From: Boletus sp. NGJ
Taxonomy: Eukaryota > Basidiomycota > Agaricomycetes > Boletales > Boletaceae
Reading direction: 5' to 3'
NCBI GenBank assembly: GCA_019096195.1
Contig: JAGTXK010000050.1
Location: 1-64,000 of the forward strand
Length of the DNA: 64,000 bases
In this document: positions 48,326-58,920 of the stretch, piece by piece
How the letters are laid out: each line of letters opens with the position of its first letter
Position numbering within the stretch: the first letter of the stretch is position 1
Notes under the pieces: generated by a model
What the model was told of the DNA's origin: nothing
The model's input: the letters and a program-made list of their open reading frames with translations, nothing else
The model's database searches: none
Translations under genes and position numbers: made by a program

Positions 48326-48397
48326 TGCCCACTGGCTGGATTGAACAACCGACCTCATCATTACAAGTGACGCGCTCTACCACTGAGCTAAGCGGGC
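48326..48397 (-). tRNA. tRNA-Thr (UGU anticodon)
   Basis: Minus strand folds as a full cloverleaf without intron: acceptor GCCCGCT pairs AGTGGGC with discriminator A, the D arm includes TAGCTCAGTGGTAGAGC, the anticodon stem CGTCA/TGATG encloses loop CTTGTAA (anticodon TGT, codon ACA), and the T arm is GGTTGTTCAATCCAGCC. The internal A and B boxes are intact. Confidence 0.95.
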
Positions 48398-48574
48398 AAG
48401 TGCTCTCCTTTTGGCGCCTTAACCATTTGACACGCTTGGTCAACGGAGATAGACTCAGTGAACGCTCGTGCTAAGCTGCGGGCGCGGCACGATGCACGAC
48501 TACGCGCTGCGTCCACTGCAAATACCGAGCACTACATTAATACCAGAGTCACTGTGAAACGACACACTACATAC

Positions 48575-49561
48575 ATGATGAACGATTCCACTCACGAGAG
48601 CACCCTTCCCTTGCCAGGCGGTCGTACGCTGGCCTACGCCACTTCTGGCAATGTACACAGCACGACCGTTCTCCTCTATCTCCATGGCGCCTTCACGGTC
48701 GGAGAGACGTCCAAGATCCACCGTGCCATCGCGTCAAAGGACATCCACCACATTTGCCCCACGCTCCCTGGATGGGGGAACACTTCACCTCCTCTCCCAT
48801 CAACGCCATACGTTGACTGCCTCTTCAGCGACATGACTGCCCTCCTTGACCGCTTCTATCCCGAAAACGGGAGAGATATCAAGCTCTACGTCTCTGGGGG
48901 GTCTTTTGGCACGGTGCCAGCCCAGATATTGTACGGTGCCCCATACGACAAGTTTCCGTACGGGCGGTGCATCGTCGGCGTGTTGCTCATGGGAGCACTC
49001 ACGCCTTTCCGCTATCACAAAGACTATGCAAAGCATATGACTTGGAGCAATTACTTGATGGTCGGCCCTATCGCCCAGTGGCTCCCGTTTAGACACCTGC
49101 TCGTCCATCTCGTGAAATTCCAGATGACGACAAAGATGTCCACGGTTGACAACGCGGAGAAGTTCTTACGAGGATTCCTCTTTGATAAGATGGACGAGGC
49201 AGAGAAGGAGGAGTATGCCCAATGGAGGGCGAAAGAGGGTATAGCGGAGGGTGAAACGGAGAGGAAGTTTGCTACGAATGCCGTGCGGAGTGTCGCGAAT
49301 TCTTGGGAGGGTTTCAAGCTCATGTCCTTTGTCTTGCACTCGGACTGGGGATTTCGGCCAGACGGATTGGACGAGGAGCATTCTCGTCCATTTGTCATGC
49401 TGGTGACGGGTTCTGGGGATAAACAGGCCCCTGAAGCGTGGACCCAGTACCTAGCTGCAACTTACAAGAAGACCAAGGTCAAGACTCTTCATGGCGGTCA
49501 TTTGGGGATTTTGTACCACCTGGATGATGTTTGGGCAGAGTTTTTGGCCGGGATAGAGTAG
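48575..49561 (+). CDS. Alpha/beta hydrolase (single exon)
   Basis: ATG 48575 gives MMNDSTHESTLPLPGGRTLA, then the oxyanion strand LLYLHGAFTVGE, nucleophile elbow SGGSFGT (GxSxG), FVMLVTGSGDKQAPEAW with the likely acid Asp, and HGGHLGILYHLDD with the catalytic His. Length about 328 residues matches small soluble hydrolases of the epoxide-hydrolase/peptidase type. No signal peptide, so probably cytosolic. The frame extends upstream to a GTG at 48458 but without an ATG. It is intronless, unlike nearly all neighbours, which hints at retroposition or transfer but does not prove it. Stop TAG 49559-49561. Confidence 0.85.
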   Translation: MMNDSTHESTLPLPGGRTLAYATSGNVHSTTVLLYLHGAFTVGETSKIHRAIASKDIHHICPTLPGWGNTSPPLPSTPYVDCLFSDMTALLDRFYPENGRDIKLYVSGGSFGTVPAQILYGAPYDKFPYGRCIVGVLLMGALTPFRYHKDYAKHMTWSNYLMVGPIAQWLPFRHLLVHLVKFQMTTKMSTVDNAEKFLRGFLFDKMDEAEKEEYAQWRAKEGIAEGETERKFATNAVRSVANSWEGFKLMSFVLHSDWGFRPDGLDEEHSRPFVMLVTGSGDKQAPEAWTQYLAATYKKTKVKTLHGGHLGILYHLDDVWAEFLAGIE

Positions 49562-49680
49562 AGCGAACGAATGCAAGACGAGCGGAGTTACAAGGTGTCG
49601 CAGAAACAAATTCAATAATGTATGTATGTATAACAGAACGAGGTATCGCAAATGGGCAAGTAAATGAAAGCACTGTTTGA

Positions 49681-51534
49681 TCAGTCATCGAGTTCCAACT
49701 CTCTTCTGATTATCTCTCTCACTTCCCTGATTCCTCCTGCCTCCCGTTTGACTCTCCGAGGACTTCGGGTAAGCAACTGCTCTGCACTGTCCATGCGTGC
49801 TTTGGACCCGGGGCTCGCAGGCGGGCCAAATAGTTTCGATCCAGGGCTAGGCGGAGGCGCAATTTTGCTTCCCGATGGCTTTGTCGGACTCGAAGAGCCC
49901 TGTTTCGCAGATTCGGTAGTGTCTGAAGTTGATGCGGTAGGAGGCATTTCGAACCATTCTTCGCCGCTAATGTCAAGTGGTCTGAGGAAGAACGGACAAA
50001 GGGTCGTAAGCAATTTCAGTGATTCAGAGGCTTCCGACGTCGACATCGGGACGGGAGAGGATTTTATGACAGAAGCCATGACCTCGCTGGCGGGGAGAGC
50101 CTTGCGCTTACGAGTGGTTGGCGTTGCGGTCGACCCAACAGGGGATGAGAACAACCTGGTGATGTTAATTCGCAGAACCGTGATAACCGTGCTTTGCACT
50201 TACATCCAGGTACTTTCGGCAACACCACCCAGCCGACCGAGCAAGCAACGTCGCCGGATCTCTTCCTGACCCAGTTTCTGGATCTGATCTTTGGTAAGTT
50301 TACCGCCCGCGACTTCGGCACTCTTGGCTTTGACCGGGGTGGACGTCAATGATTTGAGGCGGACGCGATCATATAGCGCTTGACGTCGAGAGGTGCTTGG
50401 AGTGGGTGGTGCAGTGTGGGCATCGGAGCCACGCTGGTGGACAGGTGTTGTGGGCAGTGCGTCGGACAAGTCGGATTGCAGACGTTTACGAGCAGGAGTC
50501 TGTGGTGTGAGGAGTCCCGCGAGAGGATCGATGCGCTTGAGCCGAGAGGACGGAGTGCGAAGGAGTGAGGCGAAAGGTTTAGATGGCGAAGCATCGCTGG
50601 AGTGGGTTTTCGCGATCGGAAAGGGAACCGGGAATTGAAGAGGTGCATCAGTGGTTCTTCCGGTGAGTTTGGAAGGGGACTTGGAGGGAGATAGGGGGCA
50701 GGAGGGAAGCATGTTTGCAAGGACGGCTGCACCCTTTGGAGATGCGGATGCAAGCACCCGGGTGAGGGACGAAGGCTGTGCGGTGTGAATGGCGAGTTGA
50801 GGCAGGTCTGCCAAAGGCACATTTGGGACTGGGGTGGTATCGCGTTGGTTCTGGGAAGCGAAAGGTGAGTCGGGGAAGGACGGAGAATGGAGCAAAAGGC
50901 GTACATGGAGCCAAGACTCAAGCTTTGAACGGAACTCTGCGCGCCGCTTATCCGCAGCGGCGGTCCACCTTGCGACTGCGGCCATGCCACCGGTCATGTC
51001 CTTGTCGATGTCCATCTCGACCTCAATGCCGATACCATATACAGGGACGCGTTTTCCGGCAGTCTTTGAGTAGTGTGAGGCGGGACTGATGATGAAGCCC
51101 ATTGAGCCACGCGTCCAGTCCTTTGGGGGGACAGAGGAGACGAGGAATGGATTTGGATCGTCTTGGGGGGTAGCGGTGGTGGTGGAGAGAGGGTCCCATT
51201 CCCAGAGCCAGCAGAGACGCTTGAGATCATCCTCGCCGAATCTGGTTGACAGGCCAGAGTAGGTGGCGACGGAGATGTGATTGAGGACGTTGCGAATGAT
51301 GCCAGTGTGCTCTGAAGGGGCTACGGCACATGTGGCAAGAGCATGCGAGAGGGCATGTTGGAGGGCAGAGTGGGTGTTGAGGAGTCGGGCGAGATGGGAG
51401 GGCAAGGAGCGTGGGGGGGAGCGGGGAGGGGAAACGTAGGCAAGTCTGCGCCGTTTTGGAGTGGGCTCGTCGTCTGAGCTGGAGCAGACGCGCTTTTTTT
51501 TGGAAGAGACTTGGAGGGCGGTGTAGAGAGACAT
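49681..51534 (-). CDS. CDT1: DNA replication licensing factor Cdt1
   Basis: Loads MCM2-7 with ORC and Cdc6 in G1. ATG 51534 gives [20 protein letters not shown] and a basic KRRR stretch. The central fold contains [53 protein letters not shown] and [15 protein letters not shown] Ser/Thr-Pro-rich linker (many SP/TP sites) follows, then [20 protein letters not shown] and the exon-2 winged helix [32 protein letters not shown]. It ends [11 protein letters not shown] (stop 49683-49681). One intron lies near 50155-50205. SP/TP density suggests CDK control. Assignment rests mainly on domain order and the C-terminal winged helix. Confidence 0.82.
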
Positions 51535-51650
51535 TAATACGACACTGAAAACGAGCGACGACGTGTTTGATCGAAGACGCGCTCACGTGATATATTCCCA
51601 CGGGTCATGATCCTCATTTCAAGTCAAGACTTGCCCCGCGCCTCATTGTC

Positions 51651-53564
51651 ATGCTTGAGCGTCAACATCCACCATGTCAATGGATGGCCATCCTCTGTAA
51701 GTCTCCTTGTAATACCTCTCCCTTTCTACCCCGCTCACCCCTACGCAGTCGCACGTCCCTCTTTCGCCTCTCATGTACGTCTCTTCCCCCTCTCGTCACC
51801 CCTCTCGTGCTTACACCGCAATTTAGCCGAAATTGATGCCATGCTTGTCAAAGAGCGCGAGTACGTCGCCCGTATCGATGAACTCTCAACCAGCTTGGGG
51901 GCTTTCCGTGCCGCCTACACGAGCTCCCAGGACGAGGTCAAACGCAAAACAGACCAAGCCGCCACCTTCCTCGCAGAACTCCATGCCCTCAAGGTCTGTC
52001 CACCTCTCTTCTCCCCCTCTCACCTCACCCCTGTCTCCAGGGCCACGAGAAGCGCGTCATCTGCCTCTTGGATGGCGACGGAACTATATTCTCCCCCGAC
52101 TTGATCACCCAAGGCCAGGAAGGCGGCCTCGAGGCTGCCAGGTTGTTGACCGTGAGAGTACGCCACTACCTCGCCTCTGACCTTGAGCACGAAAAGTTCC
52201 ACCTCTGGGTCTATCTATTTTACAACAAGCGTGGTCTCCTCGAAACCTTTGCCAGAGTCGGCCTCTCCGCCGCCAAACAAAAGTTTGATGACTTTATCAT
52301 TGGCTTTAACCAAGCCGCCGAACGCTTCCTCATCCTTGATGTCGGTGGTAGCAAGGAGGCTGCTGATGCTAAAATTAAAGGTTTCTTGCTTTTCTCCTTC
52401 CAGATCTCATCCCTTTCCTCACCTCACATGCGTTTCATCGCAGTTCATCTCGAAGATAATATTCGCCTTCCCCAGACCAATAAAATTATTTTTGGAGGTA
52501 ACCATCCTTTCCTTCCCCTTCCATCCTCCTCCGCCGAATTATTTGCTAGGATCCCACGACAATGGATACGTTAATGTCCTTCGCTCCGTCATTACTGAAG
52601 GTTTCCGTGACAAACTCATTCTAATGCCTGGTTACTCTGACGTCGCCCTCGACATCAAAGCACTCTGTCTTCCCGAACTTCGCATTCCAGAATTATTTAT
52701 CGCTTCCAAACTCGTCCCCCCCTCTTACACATCTATTGCTTCCGGTCCGCCTCCGGGCCTGTCTATTACCCCCAGGCCCGGGCTAGCAGCACCGAATGCC
52801 CAGATTTCCAATTCAACAATATCATCGATAACACCAGCTTATCCTCCTGCAGATATAGCAAACTCTATTCCCAGACGTAACTCAATTCAAAGTTATAAAT
52901 CAGCCCTCCAAACCGGCCGCAATGATTCCGGTCCATATGAACCCAGCGATAGCAGCGGTTCCACAGATGCAAATGATGCTCATCCGGCGCAACTCCTTCA
53001 GTTTACCCGCAAGTTGTCGTCGCCTGGGAAACAACGGCGCCTCAACCCAAAACTAGTGAGTAGCCTAGTTGTACCTAGTACTCTTGATTGACAGGTCATT
53101 TCGCAACTCCTTATCAGCCCTTGTCGAAGCGTTTGTTCATCTGCACCGGTCGCTCATTGTGAACTCTGACTCGTGGCTATAGATATCCCAGCGCCTTGCA
53201 CCCTATTTTACCTTGCACAGTGCCGACATGGATCAGACTGCAAATACGGCCATGACTATATACTCGAGGAAGAAGATTATCAAGAGTTAAGCGACAACGC
53301 TAGAAAGACACCTTGCAAGATCACTAACGAGGGTCTGCTCTCTCCCATTTCCCCCTTCCCTTTATGTCTCATCGGTCTTCATAGGTGGAATATGTGCATT
53401 TGGCGATGAATGTGTGTATGGACACGTATGTCCTCAAGGAACGACATGTTACTACCTCAAACTGGGAAAATGCAAATTTCAAGCTGGTCGGTCCTTCAAT
53501 TATGTCATGAAACAGTTCTCTTAGACCTTGTATAGCTGGAATGCACCGGGTACCGAACACTTGA
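51651..53564 (+). CDS. Nuclease-like (DUF7923-type) plus CCCH zinc-finger protein, copy A
   Basis: An N-terminal helix (EIDAMLVKEREYVARIDELS) precedes a globular domain starting RVICLLDGDGTIFSPDLITQ, with FHLWVYLFYNKRGLLETFAR, RFLILDVGGSKEAADAKIK and NKIIFGGSHDNGYVNVLRS. After a Ser/Pro-rich linker (to about 53060) come two CCCH fingers, C-x7-C-x5-C-x3-H in CTLFYLAQCRHGSDCKYGH and C-x8-C-x5-C-x3-H in CKITNEGGICAFGDECVYGH, then CPQGTTCYYLKLGKCKF. Acidic residues at strand ends (DGDG, LDVG, GSHDN) look like a PIN/NYN-type nuclease centre; that is inference. Stop TGA 53562-53564. The start is uncertain (51651 or 51684). A paralogue follows in tandem. Confidence 0.78.
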
Positions 53565-53994
53565 ATTCATACTCGCTCGTGTATCAAGGATACGGCGTTG
53601 AGTGGTTAAATATCGTCGAGATCTTTGCCTGCATGCCAAGCTATTTGTACATATATGAACTTCACCAAATTTTTTTGTTTTTTTTTCTCAGGGTTCGAAC
53701 GCGGCGAGGTTTAATGAACACGGCAATGCTGATGGAACTTTCCATTGACGTACTCGACCCGGGCGAACCGAGAATTGTGCACTGGCAGGTTCGCGTGACC
53801 CCGGTCGTCTTACTGAAATCGTCCCATCTTCTCCAGTTCAAGCCCAAGATGCTTTCCTATATCGGCTGGCAAAAACCCCGCGATCTAGCCTGATTAACTA
53901 CTCATAGACGCTGGTCATCGTCCGGGCTTCCATTCTTTAAAAAGGGTTGCCCTGCTTTTGCCCGCTATTTTCTTTCGCCCTGCTTGCCTTTATT
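53565..53994. other. Intergenic between the tandem CCCH genes
   Basis: About 430 bp with T-rich runs near 53670-53692 and an open frame of about 120 codons that shows no family resemblance. Probably the 3' untranslated region of copy A and the promoter of copy B. Confidence 0.5.
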
Positions 53995-55819
53995 ATGGCA
54001 ACTCCCCAGGTCACCGAGGTCAGCCAACAGGCTTGGTAAGTGTAATGGATCCTGAGCATTGTGCTACAGGCCTTGACTCGACGATCTCGTTTTCTCCTCG
54101 CAAGGGATGAGACGATCACACGACTGTTGAGTATGTCTCACACGTCAAACCCCGCTTTGGGCATGCTGACTCGTCTCACAGCTCTCTCCTCGACGACAAT
54201 TAAGCGAAACGTTGATCTGGAGAACCGCCTGGCAGAGCTAGAGGTTGAGCTAGCAGTATGGAAGCAAGCTCACGCTACAGCGCTCGAGGGGGCAGACCGG
54301 GAGGCAAAAACGCTTAAAGGAAGGCTTGCCTCTCTCAACAGTCAGATTGCATCCATGGAGTCCATGATGGTCTGTCTTTCCCGTGACACCTTGATGGGCC
54401 GGTCTCATCGTCGCTCCCGAACAGATCCAGAGCTTGTTAATTCTCTGCGTCGTCGACGGTGATGCTTGTGTATTTACCGAGGCCCTCCTCAAGCAAGGGC
54501 ATGAAGGTGGTCGCCAGGCTGCTCAGCAGCTGACCAAGGCAGTGGCCGATTATTTAACCAGCCAAGACATCCATGTCCTAGGACAGCTGTCCTTTTGGAT
54601 CACCATTTATTATAACAGAATAGGACTTGCCAGCGTTCTCGAGCGCCATCAAATATGTACCTCTGAACAGTTGGAGGCCTTCACAATGGGCTTTAGTCAG
54701 GCGTCCCCAAGATTCTTGTTGGTGGATGTCGGGTATGGCAAAGATGCTACGTATACAAAGATAACAGGTCTGTCGCAAACAATCTGTGTTGCGTGTCCTC
54801 TATTCAATTTTGGATCATAGAATATCTGCAAACCTACATTCGTTTTCCACAGACACAGCGGATCTTCCTCGCTGGTGAGCGCTCCGTCACGACAAATAAT
54901 TGAAAAGTGATTAATGCAGATGCAGGTGGCTCCGATAGTGCCTACGTGTCGACAATTACCACCCTCCAGGGCGATGGCTTGGCGAACAAGTTGACATTCC
55001 TTGAAGCGGCGGGTGCTGGTGCGAACCAATCCCCTCGACTTCGCTTCCCTACGTTATATGTCGACAATTTATTCATGACGCATCAAGCTACACCGCCCCC
55101 GAGCGCCACACATCACCCCCCTCCTTTGAATTTCGCTGGTCTGAGTCCCTCTCACATAACTGGTGGTTTGCCAACCCCACGTTCTCCTTCCAGTGTACTA
55201 ACACCCTCGACTGGCAAGTTGATTGACCCCAACTTGGCAAGTAAATGATGATGGTACTCGAGGTCGTCGTACTAACTTGTATTGATTTATACAACAGCCG
55301 CTCCACAAACGTCGGTCGACGGTCTCTTGCTGGCATGTACTGGACTAACACGCACCTAAGCAGATTCTCCTCCACCTTGTAATGAATTTTACCTGATGTC
55401 CTGCACTAAAGGCGTGGGTATGCTTTGTTGCTGGATGTCGATCTGACGCTAAAGTACACGTACAGGGGACCTGCAAATACTCACATGACTATGTGCTGAC
55501 CCCGGATCAATTGGCGACTTTGGCTTCCAATGCTAAAAAGGCCCCCTGCAACTTTCTTAAAAACGGTATGAAGTCCGATGGACGAATTGTGAGTGTTAAC
55601 TTATATGTGCTATCAGGCCTCCAATGCCCATACGGCGACCGCTGTTGCTGGGGTCACACCTGCCCGAATGGTTCTAAATGTTTCCACCTGAGCAAAGGCA
55701 AATGCTGGTTTAAAGGCGGTACGTGTATCCCATGAAACAAGGTTGTGTGTGACTCAGTGATGTGATTTTGGCTAGAGGGCATGCACGACGTCGCCTCGCC
55801 GCAGCTGTCGAATCTCTGA
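53995..55819 (+). CDS. Nuclease-like (DUF7923-type) plus CCCH zinc-finger protein, copy B
   Basis: ATG 53995 gives MATPQVTEVSQQAWDETITR, then a coiled coil (NRLAELEVELAVWKQAHATA). The globular domain mirrors copy A: LVILCVVDGDACVFTEALLK, LSFWITIYYNRIGLASVLER, RFLLVDVGYGKDATYTKIT, RFPQTQRIFLAGGSDSAYVS. The linker is Pro/Ser-rich. Fingers are CNEFYLMSCTKGVGTCKYSH and CNFLKNGLQCPYGDRCCWGH, followed by CPNGSKCFHLSKGKCWFKG. An intron after DPNL uses a GC donor (GCAAGT). It ends GMHDVASPQLSNL (TGA 55817-55819). Same architecture and order as copy A with well-diverged sequence, so an old tandem duplication. Confidence 0.78.
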
Positions 55820-56130
55820 TACCCATTAGTAGTGTCGCTAAAGCCTTTGTGCATTGCGTGTGTACTTGAATATTCGGATCCCACGTTTGTGCTTTAAAGG
55901 TGTCCACTCTTTTTCAGCTATTGTGCAGCTATGTGTACCGTCATGGTTATACCACTCTTTCGCTCATTTTCTTGATGTAGTACTTGGACTGGATTTCTTG
56001 TTTTTGCAATAGCAATTTAGACGTAAGTGGTGTCGCGCTGGGTTGTGTGCGATTAACAGCCGTGTGAAATCGATGATAACGACTAGCAACGCAGATTCAA
56101 CGCTCTCCACTACCCTTGCTCTCTCCCAGC
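55820..56130. other. Intergenic, nothing recognised
   Basis: About 310 bp between CCCH copy B and the RhoGDI start. The last 60 bp are pyrimidine-rich with ctctcccagc just before the ATG, typical of a fungal transcription start region. Confidence 0.5.
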
Positions 56131-57104
56131 ATGGCTTCAGTCAGTCCTCCTCTTCACTCTCCCGTCATCGACTCACCAAATACCCTCTAGCACGAAGAAC
56201 AGGACGATCTGAAGCCATCTGTCACTCCAGGTGGGTCAACCACGCCAAGCGGGCCGCTACGGATCCAATCTGATCCCGATTTCCAGGCTACAAGCCCACT
56301 GCTGCGAAGACCGCCGATGAGTACGCCAAAATGGATGCCACGGACGAAAGTCTCGCACGCTGGAAAGCCAGTCTTGGCATTGTCCCAGGTGGAGTTGGTG
56401 GAGACACCAGTCTGCCAAAGGTAACGCCTGCTCAGTCACCGGGTGGCACACGGATTCAACGCGTTTCCACCAGGTCACTGTCTTGACCCTTGAACTCGAT
56501 TCGCCCACGCTCCCCCCAACCAAGAAACTTATCTTCCATCTCGCAGACACGGCGAAGCTTGCGGATACCAAGAAAAACCCCATCATCATCAAGGAAGGCG
56601 TCGAGTACAAGTGTGTATCATCTTCCGCGCCGTCGTCATCTATCTCACATTTCATCAGTGTGCGCATCACGTTCAAAGTGAACCACTCGATCATCTCGGT
56701 AAGATACTCTATACTCGGATCTCGCAGTGGACATGCTTACGGAAGCTACTAGGGTGTCCGTTATTTGCAAGTCGTGAAGAGAGCCGGTGTCACTGGTGAG
56801 AACCCACGTGCCTGGTGAATGGGCCGTTCGCTAACTTACAATTAGTGGACAAATTAGAGCAGATGCTTGGTTCTTATGGCCCCCATCCCAAGGGAGAGGC
56901 ATACGCCAAGAACTTTGATCCCGAAGAATCTCCATCAGGTGCTCTCGTTCGTATGGGTGCATTCAACGTCAGGAGTCGTGTCATCGACGATGATGGCGAG
57001 GTCTATGCTGGTACGTCCCCTGATTGTTGCAAGCATTGCCCGAGTTTTGACGTGCTGAATGGATAGACTGGGATTGGTCTTTCAAGCTCGCGAAAGAGTG
57101 GTGA
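56131..57104 (+). CDS. RDI1: Rho GDP-dissociation inhibitor
   Basis: Extracts prenylated Rho GTPases from membranes. Exon 1 is only MAS (56131-56139), spliced to HEEQDDLKPSVTPG and YKPTAAKTADEYAKMDATDE. The immunoglobulin-like domain follows: SLARWKASLGIVPG, VTVLTLELDSPTLPPTKKLI, FHLADTAKLADTKKNPIIIK, VRITFKVNHSIISGVRYLQV, VKRAGVTVDKLEQMLGSYGP, LVRMGAFNVRSRVIDDDGEV and WDWSFKLAKEW (TGA 57102-57104). Motif order and the WSFKLxKEW end are diagnostic. About seven introns. Confidence 0.94.
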
Positions 57105-57332
57105 ACGATTGTCGTCGTTTTTATCCTAGTTCCTGCATCGTTCCCGGGCATCCTTTGCATACTACAACTCCTTATTTTTCATGCATGTACTCCCCTCATT
57201 CCCTGGTTCATTCTGTATGTATAAGAGTTGTGTCTGGTTGTCACCAATTTCTAAGATATTTGTTTTTGACCCTGGGATGGGTTCGTGATTGCCTCGTGGG
57301 AGGCTTGGCTTATGTGTGCACCACATCGCGAC

Positions 57333-58791
57333 ATGTCCGCCTTGCTGCTGACCAGACTCGCCCGAAAATCCTTGCGAACGAGTTCGCTGTCGAGGTCCAC
57401 ACGAAACTTGGTACTTGTTCGCAGTCCAAAATCTCGCCTTGCAACAAAACCAAGCGCTGCCGTCGCACCACGGCCTCTCGTTCGTTATACTTCTAGCGTC
57501 ACCCCTCCGACGACATGGGTCGACCGTTTCCCAGCGAGCATGCGACCATATATTTATCTAACCAGGATTGACAAACCCATCGGGACGCTCTTGCTCTTCT
57601 ATCCGTGCGGTACGTTTTCTTTATTCCGCGCGATCGTTGGTGCCTCTTTTTTTCCCCGCTCATACGCCATACATAACCCCAGGGTGGGCTATCACCATGG
57701 CTTCCTACGCGCACGAGGCGCCACTCACGACCTCGCTCACATACCTCGGTCTATTCGGTCTCGGCGCCTTCGTGATGCGAGGCGCAGGCTGCACCATCAA
57801 CGATATGTGGGACAAGCATCTCGACAAGGCAGTCGGTCAGTTCCCCAATTGACACCTTTATTTTCACTATCATCATCTCACCGTCGTCAATTCACGTTGG
57901 TGACTTTTTTGTGTGTGTTTAGAGAGGACCCGCACGCGACCACTCGCGCGTGGCGATATCACGCGTCGTCAAGCGCTCGTTTTCCTCGCGGGACAATTGA
58001 CGGTCGGTTTGGGCGTCTTGCTGCAGCTAAACACGTACAGGTACGCGAGAGTCCCCCGCCGCACGCTTCCGTCTTTCTCTCTATATATGTGTTCTCTATA
58101 TATTTCTGATGTCATTCTCCCATAGTATCCTCCTCGGCGCTTCGTCCCTCTCCATCGTCGCCATATACCCACTCATGAAACGCATCACGTACTGGCCACA
58201 AGCCGTTCTCGGTACGTCGGACCGGCCAACGCAGTTCCACGCTTTTGTCTTTTCTTGTTTGTTTCCGAGCTCACCCGATTCGTTGACGATCAGGCTTGGC
58301 GTTTAATTGGGGAGCGCTCCTCGGCTGGTCTGCGGTTGCGGGTGCTGTCGACTGGCACGTCTGTTTACCCCTGTACGCGGGAGGGATATGTTGGACGCTG
58401 GTCTACGACAGCATCTACGCTCACCAAGTAAAGCTGCGCTCGTCAACGCTCGGTGGTCGTCTCACGATGTCTTTTTTTACAGGACAAGACCGACGACGTC
58501 AAGGTCGGCATTCGTTCTACAGCGTTGTTGTTTGGTGAACACACGCGAGCCATCCTGAGCGCGCTTTCAGCGTCGACCGTGTCCCTTATCACCTATGCCG
58601 GCGTTTTGAATGCTCAAGGTGCACCGTTCTATTTTGGCGTGTGTCTCGGGGCCGCGCAGCTCGCTCGGGTACTTTGGTCCACGGATTTTGATAGCCGAGC
58701 AAGTTGCTGGCGAGGTTTCGTGAGTTGTGGGTGGTCTGGATTCTGGGTATGGACGGGGGCTTTCGTTGATTATGCGACCGTGGTATGGTAA
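57333..58791 (+). CDS. COQ2: 4-hydroxybenzoate polyprenyltransferase, mitochondrial (Coq2)
   Basis: Attaches the polyprenyl tail to 4-hydroxybenzoate in ubiquinone synthesis at the inner mitochondrial membrane. [20 protein letters not shown] is an Arg/Ser-rich targeting sequence. Mature part: [20 protein letters not shown], the first Asp-rich site [39 protein letters not shown], and the second site [20 protein letters not shown] (D-x3-AxxD-xxxD). Helices and [17 protein letters not shown] end at TAA 58789-58791. An in-frame upstream ATG at 57312 would add seven residues; 57333 is preferred for the presequence. Five introns. Confidence 0.93.
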
Positions 58792-58920
58792 ACAACTCTG
58801 ATTTGACAACACTAAGAAAATGCAATATGCTAATCATACAAAAGATACGAAATACTCGAGATGAGCCGCAAGGGATACAAATTGATGGACCAGAGAAATG
58901 AAATATACCAAAGACCCCAT

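Noticed and set aside
53565-53893. Open frame of about 120 codons after CCCH copy A
   Set aside because: It overlaps the end of copy A in another frame, has no domain, and crosses T-rich sequence typical of a 3' untranslated region.
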